Shown: one piece after another, positions 1 to 8,081 of the stretch
How positions within the stretch are numbered: position 1 is the stretch's first letter
Layout of the letters: each line of letters begins with the position of its first letter
From: an uncultured Chitinophagaceae bacterium
GTDB lineage: Bacteria > Bacteroidota > Bacteroidia > Chitinophagales > Chitinophagaceae
Assembly: GCA_937958995.1 (NCBI GenBank)
Contig: CALGAP010000005.1
Location: forward strand, 62,001-126,000
Length of the DNA: 64,000 bases
Direction of reading: 5' to 3'
The notes under the pieces: generated by a model
What the model was told of the DNA's origin: nothing
What the model saw: only the letters and a program-made list of their open reading frames with translations
Database searches by the model: none
Program-made: the position numbers and the translations under genes

Positions 1-261
1 AAAGCCTCCTATATTCCCGTGGGCGAATTTGAAGCATTTCAGTGGCAGAACGGCCAATGGGTGCACCTGCCCAGGATTGATTTTGATTTCAGGCTAAAAG
101 ATGGTCAATTCCCAGTTGAAGCCACCATTTATGACGCTTCGGGCAACGTAAACGAGCAGGTGCTTGAGGAAGCTTCGCGCAGAAACATGGAGAGGGCTGA
201 GCGCGAAAAAGAGGAGAAAGAGAAAAAGGCAAAACAGAAGAAAAAGAAAGGCGAAAATTAA
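1..261 (+). CDS. C-terminal part of an unrecognised protein (5' end outside window)
   Basis: The reading frame is open from the first base of the window and ends at TAA 259-261, giving 86 visible codons. The visible part has a stretch that looks like a small beta-rich domain (aromatic and glycine residues, about 60 residues). A strongly charged tail of about 25 residues made almost only of Lys and Glu follows, ending KKKKGEN. I do not recognise the family. A GTG at 19 could act as a start, but coding character begins before it, so I treat this as a truncated gene. It converges on lepA. Confidence 0.6.
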   Translation, partial: KASYIPVGEFEAFQWQNGQWVHLPRIDFDFRLKDGQFPVEATIYDASGNVNEQVLEEASRRNMERAEREKEEKEKKAKQKKKKGEN

Positions 262-348
262 GACGCTTTATTCCTTCACCATAATCACTACGGCACTTTC
301 GCTGCGCGGATAGCAGCGTTTGAAAACCCTGATATCTCGAATCGGTAT

Positions 349-2142
349 TTAATCGTTCAGCTTCAACACAGCGAGAAATGCTTCCTGGGGAACCTCCACG
401 TTGCCGATTTGCCGCATACGTTTCTTACCTTCCTTCTGCTTTTCGAGCAATTTGCGCTTACGGCTGATGTCGCCACCATAACATTTTGCGGTCACGTCCT
501 TGCGCAGGGCGCTGATGGTTTCGCGGGCAATGATCTTGGCGCCGATAGCCGCCTGTATAGCGATCTGGAATTGCTGGAGTGGCAGCAGCTCTTTCAGTTT
601 TTCGCAAAGCTTGCGGCCAAAATCCTGCGCGCGGCTGCGATGGATAAGGGCACTCAGTGCATCCACCTTATCACCATTCAGCAGGATATCCATTTTCACA
701 ATATCGCTTTCGCGGTAGCCGATGGGATGATAATCGAATGAGGCATAACCGCGGGTCTGGCTCTTGAGTTTATCGTAGAAGTCGAATACTATTTCTGTCA
801 GCGGCATCTCGAAAATCAACTCCACGCGGGTCTGGGTCAGGTAGTGCTGGTTGATCAAAATACCGCGCTTGCCCAGGCACAGCGTCATAATATTGCCGAT
901 ATACTCCGGCTTGGTAATGATCTGGGCGCGGATATACGGCTCCTCGATGCGGTCGAGATGCGTGGGATCGGGCATTTCGGTGGGATTGTTTACCACCACT
1001 TTTTCGCCGCGGGTGGTATAAGCTATAAAGCTTACGTTGGGCACCGTAGTAATCACGGTCTGGTTGAACTCGCGCTCCAGCCTTTCCTGGATAATTTCCA
1101 TGTGCAGCATACCCAGGAAGCCGCAGCGAAAGCCAAAACCCAAAGCCTGCGATGTCTCCAGCTCAAAGGTGAGCGAAGCATCGTTCAGTTGCAGTTTGTC
1201 CATGCAATCGCGCAGCTCTTCAAAATCGTCCGTCACCACAGGGAAGATGCCGGCAAATACCATCGGCTTCACTTCCTCAAAACCCTGAATTTGCTCTGGG
1301 TTGGGGTTGCTGGCCAGGGTGATGGTATCGCCCACTTTCACCTCTTTGGCGTTTTTAATTCCCGTAATGATATAGCCCACATCGCCCGCCCTCAGCTCGG
1401 GACGTGGTTGCAAATTTAATTTCAATACACCTACTTCATCTGCCTCATATTCAACATCTGTGGCTACAAATTTTACCTTGTCTCCCGTGCGTATTACGCC
1501 ATTCATGATGCGGTAATACACAATGATGCCGCGAAAAGAATTGAACACGCTGTCGAAGATCAGGGCTTGTAGCGGCTTGTCGGGATCGCCTTCGGGCGGT
1601 GGTATGCGTTCAACAATAGCTTTCAGAATCTCATCTACCCCAATACCCGCGCGGGCACTGGCCAGCAGAATATCGTCCGGCTTGCAGCCGATCAGTTCTA
1701 CAATCTGGTCCTTTACCTCATCAATCATGGCCCCGTCCATATCGATCTTGTTGATCACGGGTATGATCTCCAAATCATTGTCGATGGCCAGGTAAAGGTT
1801 GGAAATGGTCTGAGCCTGTATGCCCTGGGTGGCATCTACCAGCAACAAGGCGCCTTCGCAGGCAGCCAAAGCACGGCTTACTTCGTAACTGAAATCAACG
1901 TGACCGGGCGTATCGATCAGGTTCAGCACATAATTCTGCCCGTCGGTATGTTTATAATCGATCTGGATGGCGTGGCTCTTAATGGTGATGCCCTTTTCCC
2001 TTTCCAGGTCCATATCGTCGAGCACCTGGTCCATCATTTGCCGCTCGCTGATGGTATTAGTTACCTGCAATAGTCTGTCGGCCAGGGTACTCTTTCCGTG
2101 GTCAATATGGGCTATGATGCAAAAATTGCGTATATGCTTCAT
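349..2142 (-). CDS. lepA: Elongation factor 4 (LepA), ribosome-associated GTPase
   Basis: This is a full-length LepA/EF4 of 597 aa, the usual size. The GTPase motifs are clear: P-loop AHIDHGKST at residues 11-19, switch I KGITIKS around 50-56, DTPGH at 77-81, NKID at 131-134 and SARAG near 160-165. EF-G-like domains follow, with the LepA-specific C-terminal region rich in Lys/Arg (RKRKLLEKQKEGKKR). The family acts on translating ribosomes and back-translocates or remodels stalled complexes, in the cytoplasm or loosely at the membrane. It starts at ATG 2140-2142 and stands alone, divergent from the gene at 2269. Confidence 0.97.
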   Translation of the reverse strand: MKHIRNFCIIAHIDHGKSTLADRLLQVTNTISERQMMDQVLDDMDLEREKGITIKSHAIQIDYKHTDGQNYVLNLIDTPGHVDFSYEVSRALAACEGALLLVDATQGIQAQTISNLYLAIDNDLEIIPVINKIDMDGAMIDEVKDQIVELIGCKPDDILLASARAGIGVDEILKAIVERIPPPEGDPDKPLQALIFDSVFNSFRGIIVYYRIMNGVIRTGDKVKFVATDVEYEADEVGVLKLNLQPRPELRAGDVGYIITGIKNAKEVKVGDTITLASNPNPEQIQGFEEVKPMVFAGIFPVVTDDFEELRDCMDKLQLNDASLTFELETSQALGFGFRCGFLGMLHMEIIQERLEREFNQTVITTVPNVSFIAYTTRGEKVVVNNPTEMPDPTHLDRIEEPYIRAQIITKPEYIGNIMTLCLGKRGILINQHYLTQTRVELIFEMPLTEIVFDFYDKLKSQTRGYASFDYHPIGYRESDIVKMDILLNGDKVDALSALIHRSRAQDFGRKLCEKLKELLPLQQFQIAIQAAIGAKIIARETISALRKDVTAKCYGGDISRKRKLLEKQKEGKKRMRQIGNVEVPQEAFLAVLKLND

Positions 2143-2268
2143 TCGGGCTCAGTCCTTTAAAATAGGACGCAAAAGTAACTGATTTGCACGAGAGATAGCA
2201 ATGCTTTAAAGGGATGAAAGGTTGGGCTAAACGGGCGGATTTTCGTAAATTTTGCTAATCCTTTAAGT

Positions 2269-3276
2269 ATGAGGATTATTACCTTCCTTTTTGCAATGCT
2301 GTTTATCCAGGCCGCCCTGGGGCAACAGGTTTTTCGCAAGGTGAAAACCTCGCCCGATGGCACCCGGGAAATATTTTATGTGCTGGCCTCCGACTCGGCT
2401 ACATTGCACGGCCGGTACGTGCGCAATGAGCATAGTTCGCGCACTGAAGGATTTTACAATAACGGCGAGCAAGACGGCATCTGGACAGTATATGCTCTTC
2501 GCCCAAAAAAATTTGTTCGCATACAAGGCCCTTTCAAAGATGGAAAGCGACATGGACTTTGGACGGTGTACAGTTCGAAGAGAAAATTAAAGACAAAAGG
2601 ATATTTCAAAGATGATCAGCGCGTAGGTTTCTGGCGATATTATAACGATAATGGAGAACTGGAAGAAGAGGGAAATTACGACAATGACCGTCGCGTGGGC
2701 AAATGGTCCTTTTATGATGAAAAAGGGGTGCTGACGCAGGAGTACGATTACACCGCGCAAAAAGTAATCAGCGATATTTCATTGCCGGAGCAGCTGCAAC
2801 AGACTTTCCGCGTTATCAATGGCGGTGACACTATAAGTACTGCATTGCAGCGGCCTCCGCTTTATATCGGCGGAAGGGCAAAACTGAATCGTTCCAAAAT
2901 TATCCGGTACCCCATCAAGGCAGATTCGGTGAAAGTGGAGGTGCGTTTTACAGTTGATAAGTCAGGCAGGGCACGCGATTTTTACGTAGTCAACAGCAAA
3001 GGCTGGCCTTTCGACCAGGAGGCGCTGGCAACAGTGCGGCAACTGCCTTCTTACTGGATACCCGCCATCCACAACAATACGACCGTTGAAGTAGAACATT
3101 CGCTAACCGTGAAATTCAGCAGGATTACGCTGCGTACCGAACCACGTACGGTGTATCGCCGCATTCCCAATAGCAATTACTGGTCTAATCCCTATCAGCC
3201 GTTCATTCGTGGCGGCCTTTCCACTGTGGTCATTCCCAGTTTTGCTTACCAGGCCTGCAAGGTGCAGATAATGTAG
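2269..3276 (+). CDS. Exported MORN/YwqK-repeat protein with TonB C-terminal domain
   Basis: The protein has 335 aa. Residues 1-18 are a signal peptide ending ALGQQ. From about residue 45 to 150 there are tandem degenerate MORN/YwqK-like repeats of the form G-x-[FY]-x-[DN]-G-x-[RK]-x-G-x-W (for example FKDGKRHGLW and FKDDQRVGFW). From about 220 to 290 there is a TonB C-terminal-like domain (VEVRFTVDKSGRARDF, then FDQEALATVRQLP). In Bacteroidota such TonB_C domains occur in many periplasmic proteins that may contact outer-membrane receptors. There is no N-terminal membrane anchor or proline-rich spacer like that of classical TonB, so an energy-transducing role is unproven. The divergent neighbour is lepA and the ECF sigma gene follows 62 bp downstream. 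Confidence 0.8.
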   Translation: MRIITFLFAMLFIQAALGQQVFRKVKTSPDGTREIFYVLASDSATLHGRYVRNEHSSRTEGFYNNGEQDGIWTVYALRPKKFVRIQGPFKDGKRHGLWTVYSSKRKLKTKGYFKDDQRVGFWRYYNDNGELEEEGNYDNDRRVGKWSFYDEKGVLTQEYDYTAQKVISDISLPEQLQQTFRVINGGDTISTALQRPPLYIGGRAKLNRSKIIRYPIKADSVKVEVRFTVDKSGRARDFYVVNSKGWPFDQEALATVRQLPSYWIPAIHNNTTVEVEHSLTVKFSRITLRTEPRTVYRRIPNSNYWSNPYQPFIRGGLSTVVIPSFAYQACKVQIM

Positions 3277-3338
3277 CGATAAGCGGAAGTAATTATGAAC
3301 ATGCCGAACTTTGTGCCGCGACCATTGTTAGCATCAAC

Positions 3339-4172
3339 ATGGATCCGTTTCAGCAACAACTCACACACTACGCATACAACATTACCGGTTCGTATGAAGA
3401 CGCCCGCGACGTGGTGCAGGATGTTTACCTCGAAGTGATGAACAAACCGGACCAGGAAATTGATAACAAGAAGGCATATCTCACGCGTTCTGTTATAAAC
3501 AGGGCCATCAACTGGAAAAAGAGGCAACAGAAAATTGTATCGGAATATCCTGGTCCCTGGCTGCCGGAGCCTGTGGCCACTGAAAAAGCGGATTCCTCGC
3601 TCGAGCAAACCGACATCCTGAACTATTCGATGATGGTGTTGCTGGAAAAATTAAATCCGCAACAACGGGCAGTATTCATTCTGAAAGAAGCGTTTGAATA
3701 CAGTCATGAAGAAATTGCCGCGCTGCTCAATATTACTATCGAAAACAGTCGCAAAATCTTAAGCCGGGCAAAGAAAGAACTCGCCGGCAGTACGGTAAGT
3801 AATGTTAAAAAAGTCTCGCCTGAATATCTTCATAAATATGTCGACACCCTGCGCAGCCGCGACCTGAAACGGCTGGAGCAATTGCTGTCGGATGAAATTA
3901 CGCTCGTATCGGATGGTGGCGGAAAAGCTGCAGCTGCCACAAAGCCATTGTTTGGAAAAGAAAAGGTGATGGCTTTTGTGATGGGCATTTTCGAAAAATT
4001 TTACACTTCCTGCCGTTTTGAAGAAGGCGTCGTAAACCATCAACCGGCTTTGTTTTATTATGTCAGCGACGAACTGGTAACCTGCCAGATCTTTATCGTT
4101 GAAAACGATGTGATCACCAACATGTACTTCATCCGCAACCCGGAAAAATTGAAAGCACTTCAAAAAAATTAA
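3339..4172 (+). CDS. ECF41-type RNA polymerase sigma factor with SnoaL-like C-terminal domain
   Basis: The protein has 277 aa. Region 2 covers about residues 1-70 and region 4 about 95-155 (helix-turn-helix around YSHEEIAALLNIT). A SnoaL/NTF2-like extension covers 160-277. The three sequence hallmarks I recall for the ECF41 group are all present: WLPEP (74-78) in the linker, DGGGK (192-196) in the extension and NPEKL (267-271) near the C-terminus. ECF41 factors lack an anti-sigma factor, and the extension itself controls activity. The usual partner is a carboxymuconolactone-decarboxylase-like gene, which is exactly the next gene (4234). Start ATG 3339 is the first Met in frame. Confidence 0.93.
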   Translation: MDPFQQQLTHYAYNITGSYEDARDVVQDVYLEVMNKPDQEIDNKKAYLTRSVINRAINWKKRQQKIVSEYPGPWLPEPVATEKADSSLEQTDILNYSMMVLLEKLNPQQRAVFILKEAFEYSHEEIAALLNITIENSRKILSRAKKELAGSTVSNVKKVSPEYLHKYVDTLRSRDLKRLEQLLSDEITLVSDGGGKAAAATKPLFGKEKVMAFVMGIFEKFYTSCRFEEGVVNHQPALFYYVSDELVTCQIFIVENDVITNMYFIRNPEKLKALQKN

Positions 4173-4178
4173 ATAAAG

Positions 4179-4205
4179 CGTCACGTTCCCTTCCGGTGGT
4201 TTGTC
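4179..4205 (+). promoter_or_regulatory. Candidate ECF41-dependent promoter of the next gene
   Basis: CGTCACG at 4179-4185 and TGTC at 4202-4205 are separated by exactly 16 bp. The ECF41 promoter as I recall it is TGTCACA - 16 bp - CGTC, so 8 of 11 positions match, including the GTCAC and GTC cores. It begins 7 bp after the sigma-factor stop and lies about 28 bp before the ATG of the partner gene, a suitable distance. The consensus comes from memory of other phyla and activity is inferred. Confidence 0.5.
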
Positions 4206-4233
4206 TTTACCAGGCAAAACAAAATGAAATATT

Positions 4234-4701
4234 ATGGCAAGGATTAATCAGCATGACGCACCCGGCGTGTACAACGCTATGATGGCTGCGCAGCAGTATG
4301 TGAACCAGTCAGGCATCGACAAGAAATTGCATTCACTGATCATGTTTCGCGTTTCACAAATTAACAGTTGCGCTTATTGCCTCGACATGCATTTTAAAGA
4401 TGCTATTCACGAGGGCGAAACAGCGCAAAGGCTTTACTCACTCAATGCCTGGCGCGAAACAAGTTACTACACACCGCAGGAAAGAGCAGTGCTGGCTTTT
4501 GCGGAAGAACTGACAAGGCTGCCCGAAGAAAAATCGAGCGAACACATTCTCGACGAGCTGTTGCAGTACTATACCAAAGAACAAATAGCCAATATCACCA
4601 TGGCCATTGTAATGATCAATAGCTGGAACAGGATTGTGCGAGCATTCGGCCCGGTACCGGGATCGTACAAGGTGAGAGAAGCAGCAGCATCGGCTAATTA
4701 A
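4234..4701 (+). CDS. Carboxymuconolactone decarboxylase / AhpD-like protein
   Basis: The protein has 155 aa and no signal peptide. The diagnostic CxxCxxxH motif is present: C46-A-Y-C49, then H53 (CAYCLDMH), within the all-helical AhpD-like fold. Enzymes with this motif reduce peroxides or act as disulfide reductases. The substrate of the ECF41-linked branch is unknown. It lies 61 bp downstream of the sigma factor and behind a matching promoter, as in other ECF41 loci. This makes it the likely main regulon member. Confidence 0.9.
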   Translation: MARINQHDAPGVYNAMMAAQQYVNQSGIDKKLHSLIMFRVSQINSCAYCLDMHFKDAIHEGETAQRLYSLNAWRETSYYTPQERAVLAFAEELTRLPEEKSSEHILDELLQYYTKEQIANITMAIVMINSWNRIVRAFGPVPGSYKVREAAASAN

Positions 4702-4708
4702 GGATGGT

Positions 4709-4821
4709 GTAAGAAAGAATAAATATGAAATATGTCAAATCAAAAGGCCCAAATCTATTCGCAGTGTGCAAACAAATTTGAGCCTTGGCCCCTGGTATAT
4801 TGCTTATTGAATCTTTCTTAC
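4709..4821. repeat. Palindromic intergenic element, copy 1 (GTAAGAAAGA family)
   Basis: This fills the gap between two convergent stop codons. Its ends are perfect 10-bp inverted repeats: GTAAGAAAGA at 4709-4718 and TCTTTCTTAC at 4812-4821. Inside, GGCCCAAAT (4746-4754) faces ATTTGAGCC (4776-4784), and the centre is TTCGCAGTGTGCAAACAAA (4758-4776). The same left end and centre, with equal spacing, recur at 40679-40799. It could be a bidirectional terminator, a REP-like element or a miniature mobile element. Confidence 0.7.
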
Positions 4822-4822
4822 C

Positions 4823-5329
4823 TTATTGCTTATCATACACCAGCGTCTGTGTAGTGGTACCGTTGGGCGTATTAGCACTGCTCTCGATCGTGAGCGTCTT
4901 TCCACCATCGGTCAGTTTCCATACTTCCTGTGTTTTGAATTCGAAAGTTTGTCCGTCGCGCTCACCGGAGATGGTGGTGCTGATGGTCATTTCTTCACCA
5001 TTGGCAGACCACGAACCTACAGAAGATCTTTTCATGCTTCCGAATGCAGTGCTTTCAGATGCTTTGCCGTCGAAAGTGATTTTTTCCGAGGTTGTCATTT
5101 CTCCGTTAGGAGTATTTTGTGTGCGCTCGATAACCAGGCTTTCGCCTTCACTGCCAACTTTGATTTTGGTTGCAGCGCGGCGGAAACGGCTTTCGCCGAG
5201 TTTGCTTTTGCCTTCATTGAAGTTCCATTCGCCTGTGAAATCGGCTTTGGTGAATACATATGCTGCGGTGGTACCGACGAAGATTAGTGCGATGGCGAGG
5301 ATACCGGCCAGGTTGCGGAATTTTATCAT
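4823..5329 (-). CDS. Small exported or membrane-anchored protein, lipocalin-like beta domain
   Basis: The protein has 168 aa. Residues 5-25 are hydrophobic (signal peptide or anchor), ending TTAAYVF. The rest is beta-rich and polar: FTGEWNFNEGKSKLG, two TPNG turns (TQNTPNGEMT and SSANTPNGTT) and GKTLTIES. This resembles the lipocalin-like proteins common in Bacteroidota, in which the protein starts with a G-x-W strand. No catalytic motif is visible. It starts at ATG 5327-5329, and its stop lies 2 bp from the palindromic element. Confidence 0.6.
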   Translation of the reverse strand: MIKFRNLAGILAIALIFVGTTAAYVFTKADFTGEWNFNEGKSKLGESRFRRAATKIKVGSEGESLVIERTQNTPNGEMTTSEKITFDGKASESTAFGSMKRSSVGSWSANGEEMTISTTISGERDGQTFEFKTQEVWKLTDGGKTLTIESSANTPNGTTTQTLVYDKQ

Positions 5330-5624
5330 AATTAGTGATTTTATGTACTAAATGTACAGAAAGCTTTGATAAGAAAATTAGGATGATTCCCCGGTTAGAA
5401 AATTTTTTCTCATTACAGGAATAAATGTCATTCTAACACGTTATTTCTCAACGCAAATAATGTCGCTACCCAAAGACCCTGATCGGGAATTTTTAATCCG
5501 AAAATGGGAAAAAGTGAACGTGTTTTGTCCGTATAAGCTCATTATTATCAATAGCTTGAATGGCCGGTACGGGGTTTGAGCATATAGTTTAAACCGGAAA
5601 GCCGATACCCGTAAAAAATTGATC

Positions 5625-7046
5625 ATGTACCCCGAACTCAACAAACTGAAGATGTTCAATACCACCTTGCTGCTGGTATTGCTGCTTATGCTGCCGGCAA
5701 TGACACATGCGCAAGTGGGGATTTCTGAAATCATTACGGACTACAACGGTTTCTGGAAAAGCGGAAAAAATGCGATCAATCCCGTTAAGCCCGACAATAG
5801 CCACAATCTTCTTGCATTTACTTATAACGGTGTTCGCTACTCTACCGGCGCCAATGATGAGGTGCTGTCTGCCAACAATGTTGATTTCATAACTGGTCAT
5901 TACAGGGCGCTTCCTTTGTCGAGTATTACGGGTACTGTCAACAGCAATACAAAAATTGGCCTGGGTGCCCTGTACGATGGCGTTTACAACGGTGCGCCGG
6001 CCGTGAAGCCCGAAAATAAACTCTCAAAATATCTCTCCGACGGATTAAATGGGCTTGACCTGGGAACCTGCATCGCAAACATTCCTGCAGGAGATATGTT
6101 TTTGCCTATTTCCAACCTGAACCCTTCTGCAGTGGGTGATGGCATACCCGATTTGCTGATTACACAGGTTGCAGATCCGTCAACCAGTGCCTTGGATCGC
6201 TACGAGTTCACCGATATCTATGGTAATCGTATTGGTAATTCAGTGGAAATAGTGCTGTCGAACCTGCCGGTGCTGGGCAACTGGACCGCTGACTTTTATG
6301 AGGCCTCTACCAATCCGATGGTACTTACCAGCGGTTATACGCAGACCGATCGCGCCATTCGTTTGTGGGCCGCCGATTTCAGCGCCTTTGGTATCACAGC
6401 AGAGCAACTGCCCCAACTGGCTTATTTCAAAATCAGGCTGAATGGCAACAGCGACGTAGCTTTCGTTGCTTATAATGCAAGCACAGTGGATATAAGTAAC
6501 CCGCTTCCAGCAAAACTCGGTTACTTTAATGCTGCTCCGCTGCAAAATGAAGTGAACATTGCCTGGAAAACGCTCACCGAAACCAACACCGACCATTTTG
6601 TGGTGGAGCAAAGTGCCGACGGCCTAAACTTTTTCTCACTCAGTACAGTGAAAGCGGCTGGCAACAGCACCGATGCGCGCCAGTATAGCTTTACGCATCG
6701 CCATGTTGCTCCCGGCAAGATATACTACAGGTTGAAAATGGTTGACCTGAACGGCCAGGTAAGTTATAGTGAAATTATATCGGTAACGATAAAAGAAGAC
6801 CCAATCACCACGCTCTGCGTATATCCCAATCCTGCCAGCGACAAAATTTATATCAGGAAAAACAGGAGTGCTGCGAATGAGAAATACCAGGTGCGCAATA
6901 TGGCTGGGGTGTTGATGATACAGAAAGAATTCGGCCCGGGCAGCGGCCAACATTCAATCGATATAAGCTCACTCACGAGCGGGATATATTTCCTGGTGCG
7001 CATTAGCGGCGATCAGCGGGAAATGGTAAAATTCATCAGGCAATAG
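5625..7046 (+). CDS. Secreted protein with type IX secretion C-terminal sorting domain
   Basis: The protein has about 473 aa. I prefer ATG 5625, or ATG 5652, which puts the signal peptide (FNTTLLLVLLLMLPAMTHAQ) at the very start, over an upstream TTG at 5619. The middle is a large beta-rich region of unknown function. From about 305 to 390 there is a fibronectin-like stretch typical of T9SS cargo (VNIAWKTLTETNTDHFVVEQ, YYRLKMVDLNG). The last 75 residues are a type A sorting domain (VYPNPASDKIYI, then SGIYFLVRI). It should be exported by Sec and then carried across the outer membrane by the T9SS. The convergent CBS gene ends 4 bp away. Confidence 0.85.
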   Translation: MYPELNKLKMFNTTLLLVLLLMLPAMTHAQVGISEIITDYNGFWKSGKNAINPVKPDNSHNLLAFTYNGVRYSTGANDEVLSANNVDFITGHYRALPLSSITGTVNSNTKIGLGALYDGVYNGAPAVKPENKLSKYLSDGLNGLDLGTCIANIPAGDMFLPISNLNPSAVGDGIPDLLITQVADPSTSALDRYEFTDIYGNRIGNSVEIVLSNLPVLGNWTADFYEASTNPMVLTSGYTQTDRAIRLWAADFSAFGITAEQLPQLAYFKIRLNGNSDVAFVAYNASTVDISNPLPAKLGYFNAAPLQNEVNIAWKTLTETNTDHFVVEQSADGLNFFSLSTVKAAGNSTDARQYSFTHRHVAPGKIYYRLKMVDLNGQVSYSEIISVTIKEDPITTLCVYPNPASDKIYIRKNRSAANEKYQVRNMAGVLMIQKEFGPGSGQHSIDISSLTSGIYFLVRISGDQREMVKFIRQ

Positions 7047-7050
7047 CCGC

Positions 7051-7512
7051 TTAATAAATCCTTCCGCCGCTTTCATTCACATCTATCAGGCGCTGGGTAA
7101 GCGCATTGTCAAACACTTCTTCCTTACTGGCCATCACCTGGCGCAACAGATCGTGAATGGTGATAACGCCCTTGAAATGTCCCTGCGGATCAAACGCTGC
7201 CAGGTAACGGCGGCTATGTTGCGTCATCAGGTTCATGCAATGTTCCAGTGTATCGTCCAGTCCTACCCTGGGCACATCATTGTCCATCACCTCTCGAACA
7301 GAGGTTTTTTCGCTGCTGCGGCCCTTCAGTATTACATTGCGGCTATAATCTCTTTCTGAAAAAATTCCCCGGTATTCGTCGCCTTCCATAATCACGAGAT
7401 AGCTAAGGTTCACTTCATTCAGTTTGCGCAGGGCATCGATTACCAGCGTATCGGGCGTAGCAATATTCCTGGGTTTCGGCTTTAATAACAATATGTCCTT
7501 TACAGTCCGCAT
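7051..7512 (-). CDS. CBS-domain pair protein
   Basis: The protein has 153 aa, cytosolic. Two CBS domains fill it: about 10-65 (PDTLVIDALRKLNEVNLSYLVI, then GIFSERDYSRNV) and 75-130 (VREVMDNDVPRVGLDDTLEHC, then GVITIHDLL). Such stand-alone pairs bind adenine nucleotides and act as energy or redox sensors for unknown partners. It has a good promoter at 7604-7632 and so is probably monocistronic. Confidence 0.9.
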   Translation of the reverse strand: MRTVKDILLLKPKPRNIATPDTLVIDALRKLNEVNLSYLVIMEGDEYRGIFSERDYSRNVILKGRSSEKTSVREVMDNDVPRVGLDDTLEHCMNLMTQHSRRYLAAFDPQGHFKGVITIHDLLRQVMASKEEVFDNALTQRLIDVNESGGRIY

Positions 7513-7603
7513 AGCTAATGTCTGGTTAATAGGCTAATATCGTATTTTATTGTTCAAAAAATAATGCTTTTGCCGGAAATTGGGAAAGCAATTTACCCTG
7601 CAA

Positions 7604-7632
7604 CAAATTTAGTGACATGAACCTTAAATCAA
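7604..7632 (-). promoter_or_regulatory. Bacteroidota-type promoter for the CBS gene
   Basis: On the minus strand TTG (7630-7632) is followed after 18 bp by TAAATTTG (7604-7611). This fits the TTG - 17 to 23 bp - TAnnTTTG pattern of this phylum. The implied leader to ATG 7512 is about 90 nt. Confidence 0.45.
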
Positions 7633-7810
7633 TCAGCAAAGATTTTGCAGCTTTTTCAACCCGATAGACCATGGCCGTTCTATCCATGCAGAAGCTGATA
7701 AATCCGTTCTGGCGAAAAATTCACTGCGATAAATGCAGGACCATAAAACTGGAAAAAAACACCTGACCATACCCGGAAATCCCTACTTTCGTAGCAAATT
7801 ATTTTTTCAT

Positions 7811-8068
7811 ATGGACCTCAACGCCCTTTTTGAGCAAGCTGTGGCCGACAGTAAGACCTTATCCGACCGTCCGAGTAACGACACATTACTGCAACTATAT
7901 TCCTTGTACAAGCAGGCTACCGAGGGCGATATCCATATCGATCCTCCCGCCAATCCCTTCGATTTTGTTTCGAAAGCCAAGTACGAAGCCTGGGCAGGTT
8001 TGAAGGGAAAAACGAAAGAAGAAGCCATGCAGGAATATGTACAACTGGTAAGTAAGTTGAAAAACTAA
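7811..8068 (+). CDS. Acyl-CoA-binding protein
   Basis: The protein has 85 aa, the exact size of a stand-alone ACBP, when started at ATG 7811. An in-frame ATG at 7733 would add 26 residues the family lacks. Ligand-binding signatures are clear: Y30, YKQATEGD at 33-40 and KAKYEAWAGLKGKTKEEA at 55-72. The protein carries long-chain acyl-CoA esters in the cytosol. Bacterial ACBPs are less common than eukaryotic ones. It is followed after 13 bp by the glycosyltransferase gene, so the two may be cotranscribed. Confidence 0.95.
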   Translation: MDLNALFEQAVADSKTLSDRPSNDTLLQLYSLYKQATEGDIHIDPPANPFDFVSKAKYEAWAGLKGKTKEEAMQEYVQLVSKLKN

Positions 8069-8081
8069 CCACTGATAAAGA

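Noticed and set aside
844..1419. Long antisense open frame over lepA (191 codons)
   Set aside because: It lies wholly inside a strongly conserved gene, has no plausible domain or start context, and is the codon-usage shadow of lepA.
7671..7766. 31-codon frame starting ATGGCCGTTCTATCC in the CBS/ACBP gap
   Set aside because: No promoter box, signal or terminator supports it, and the translation has no visible feature.
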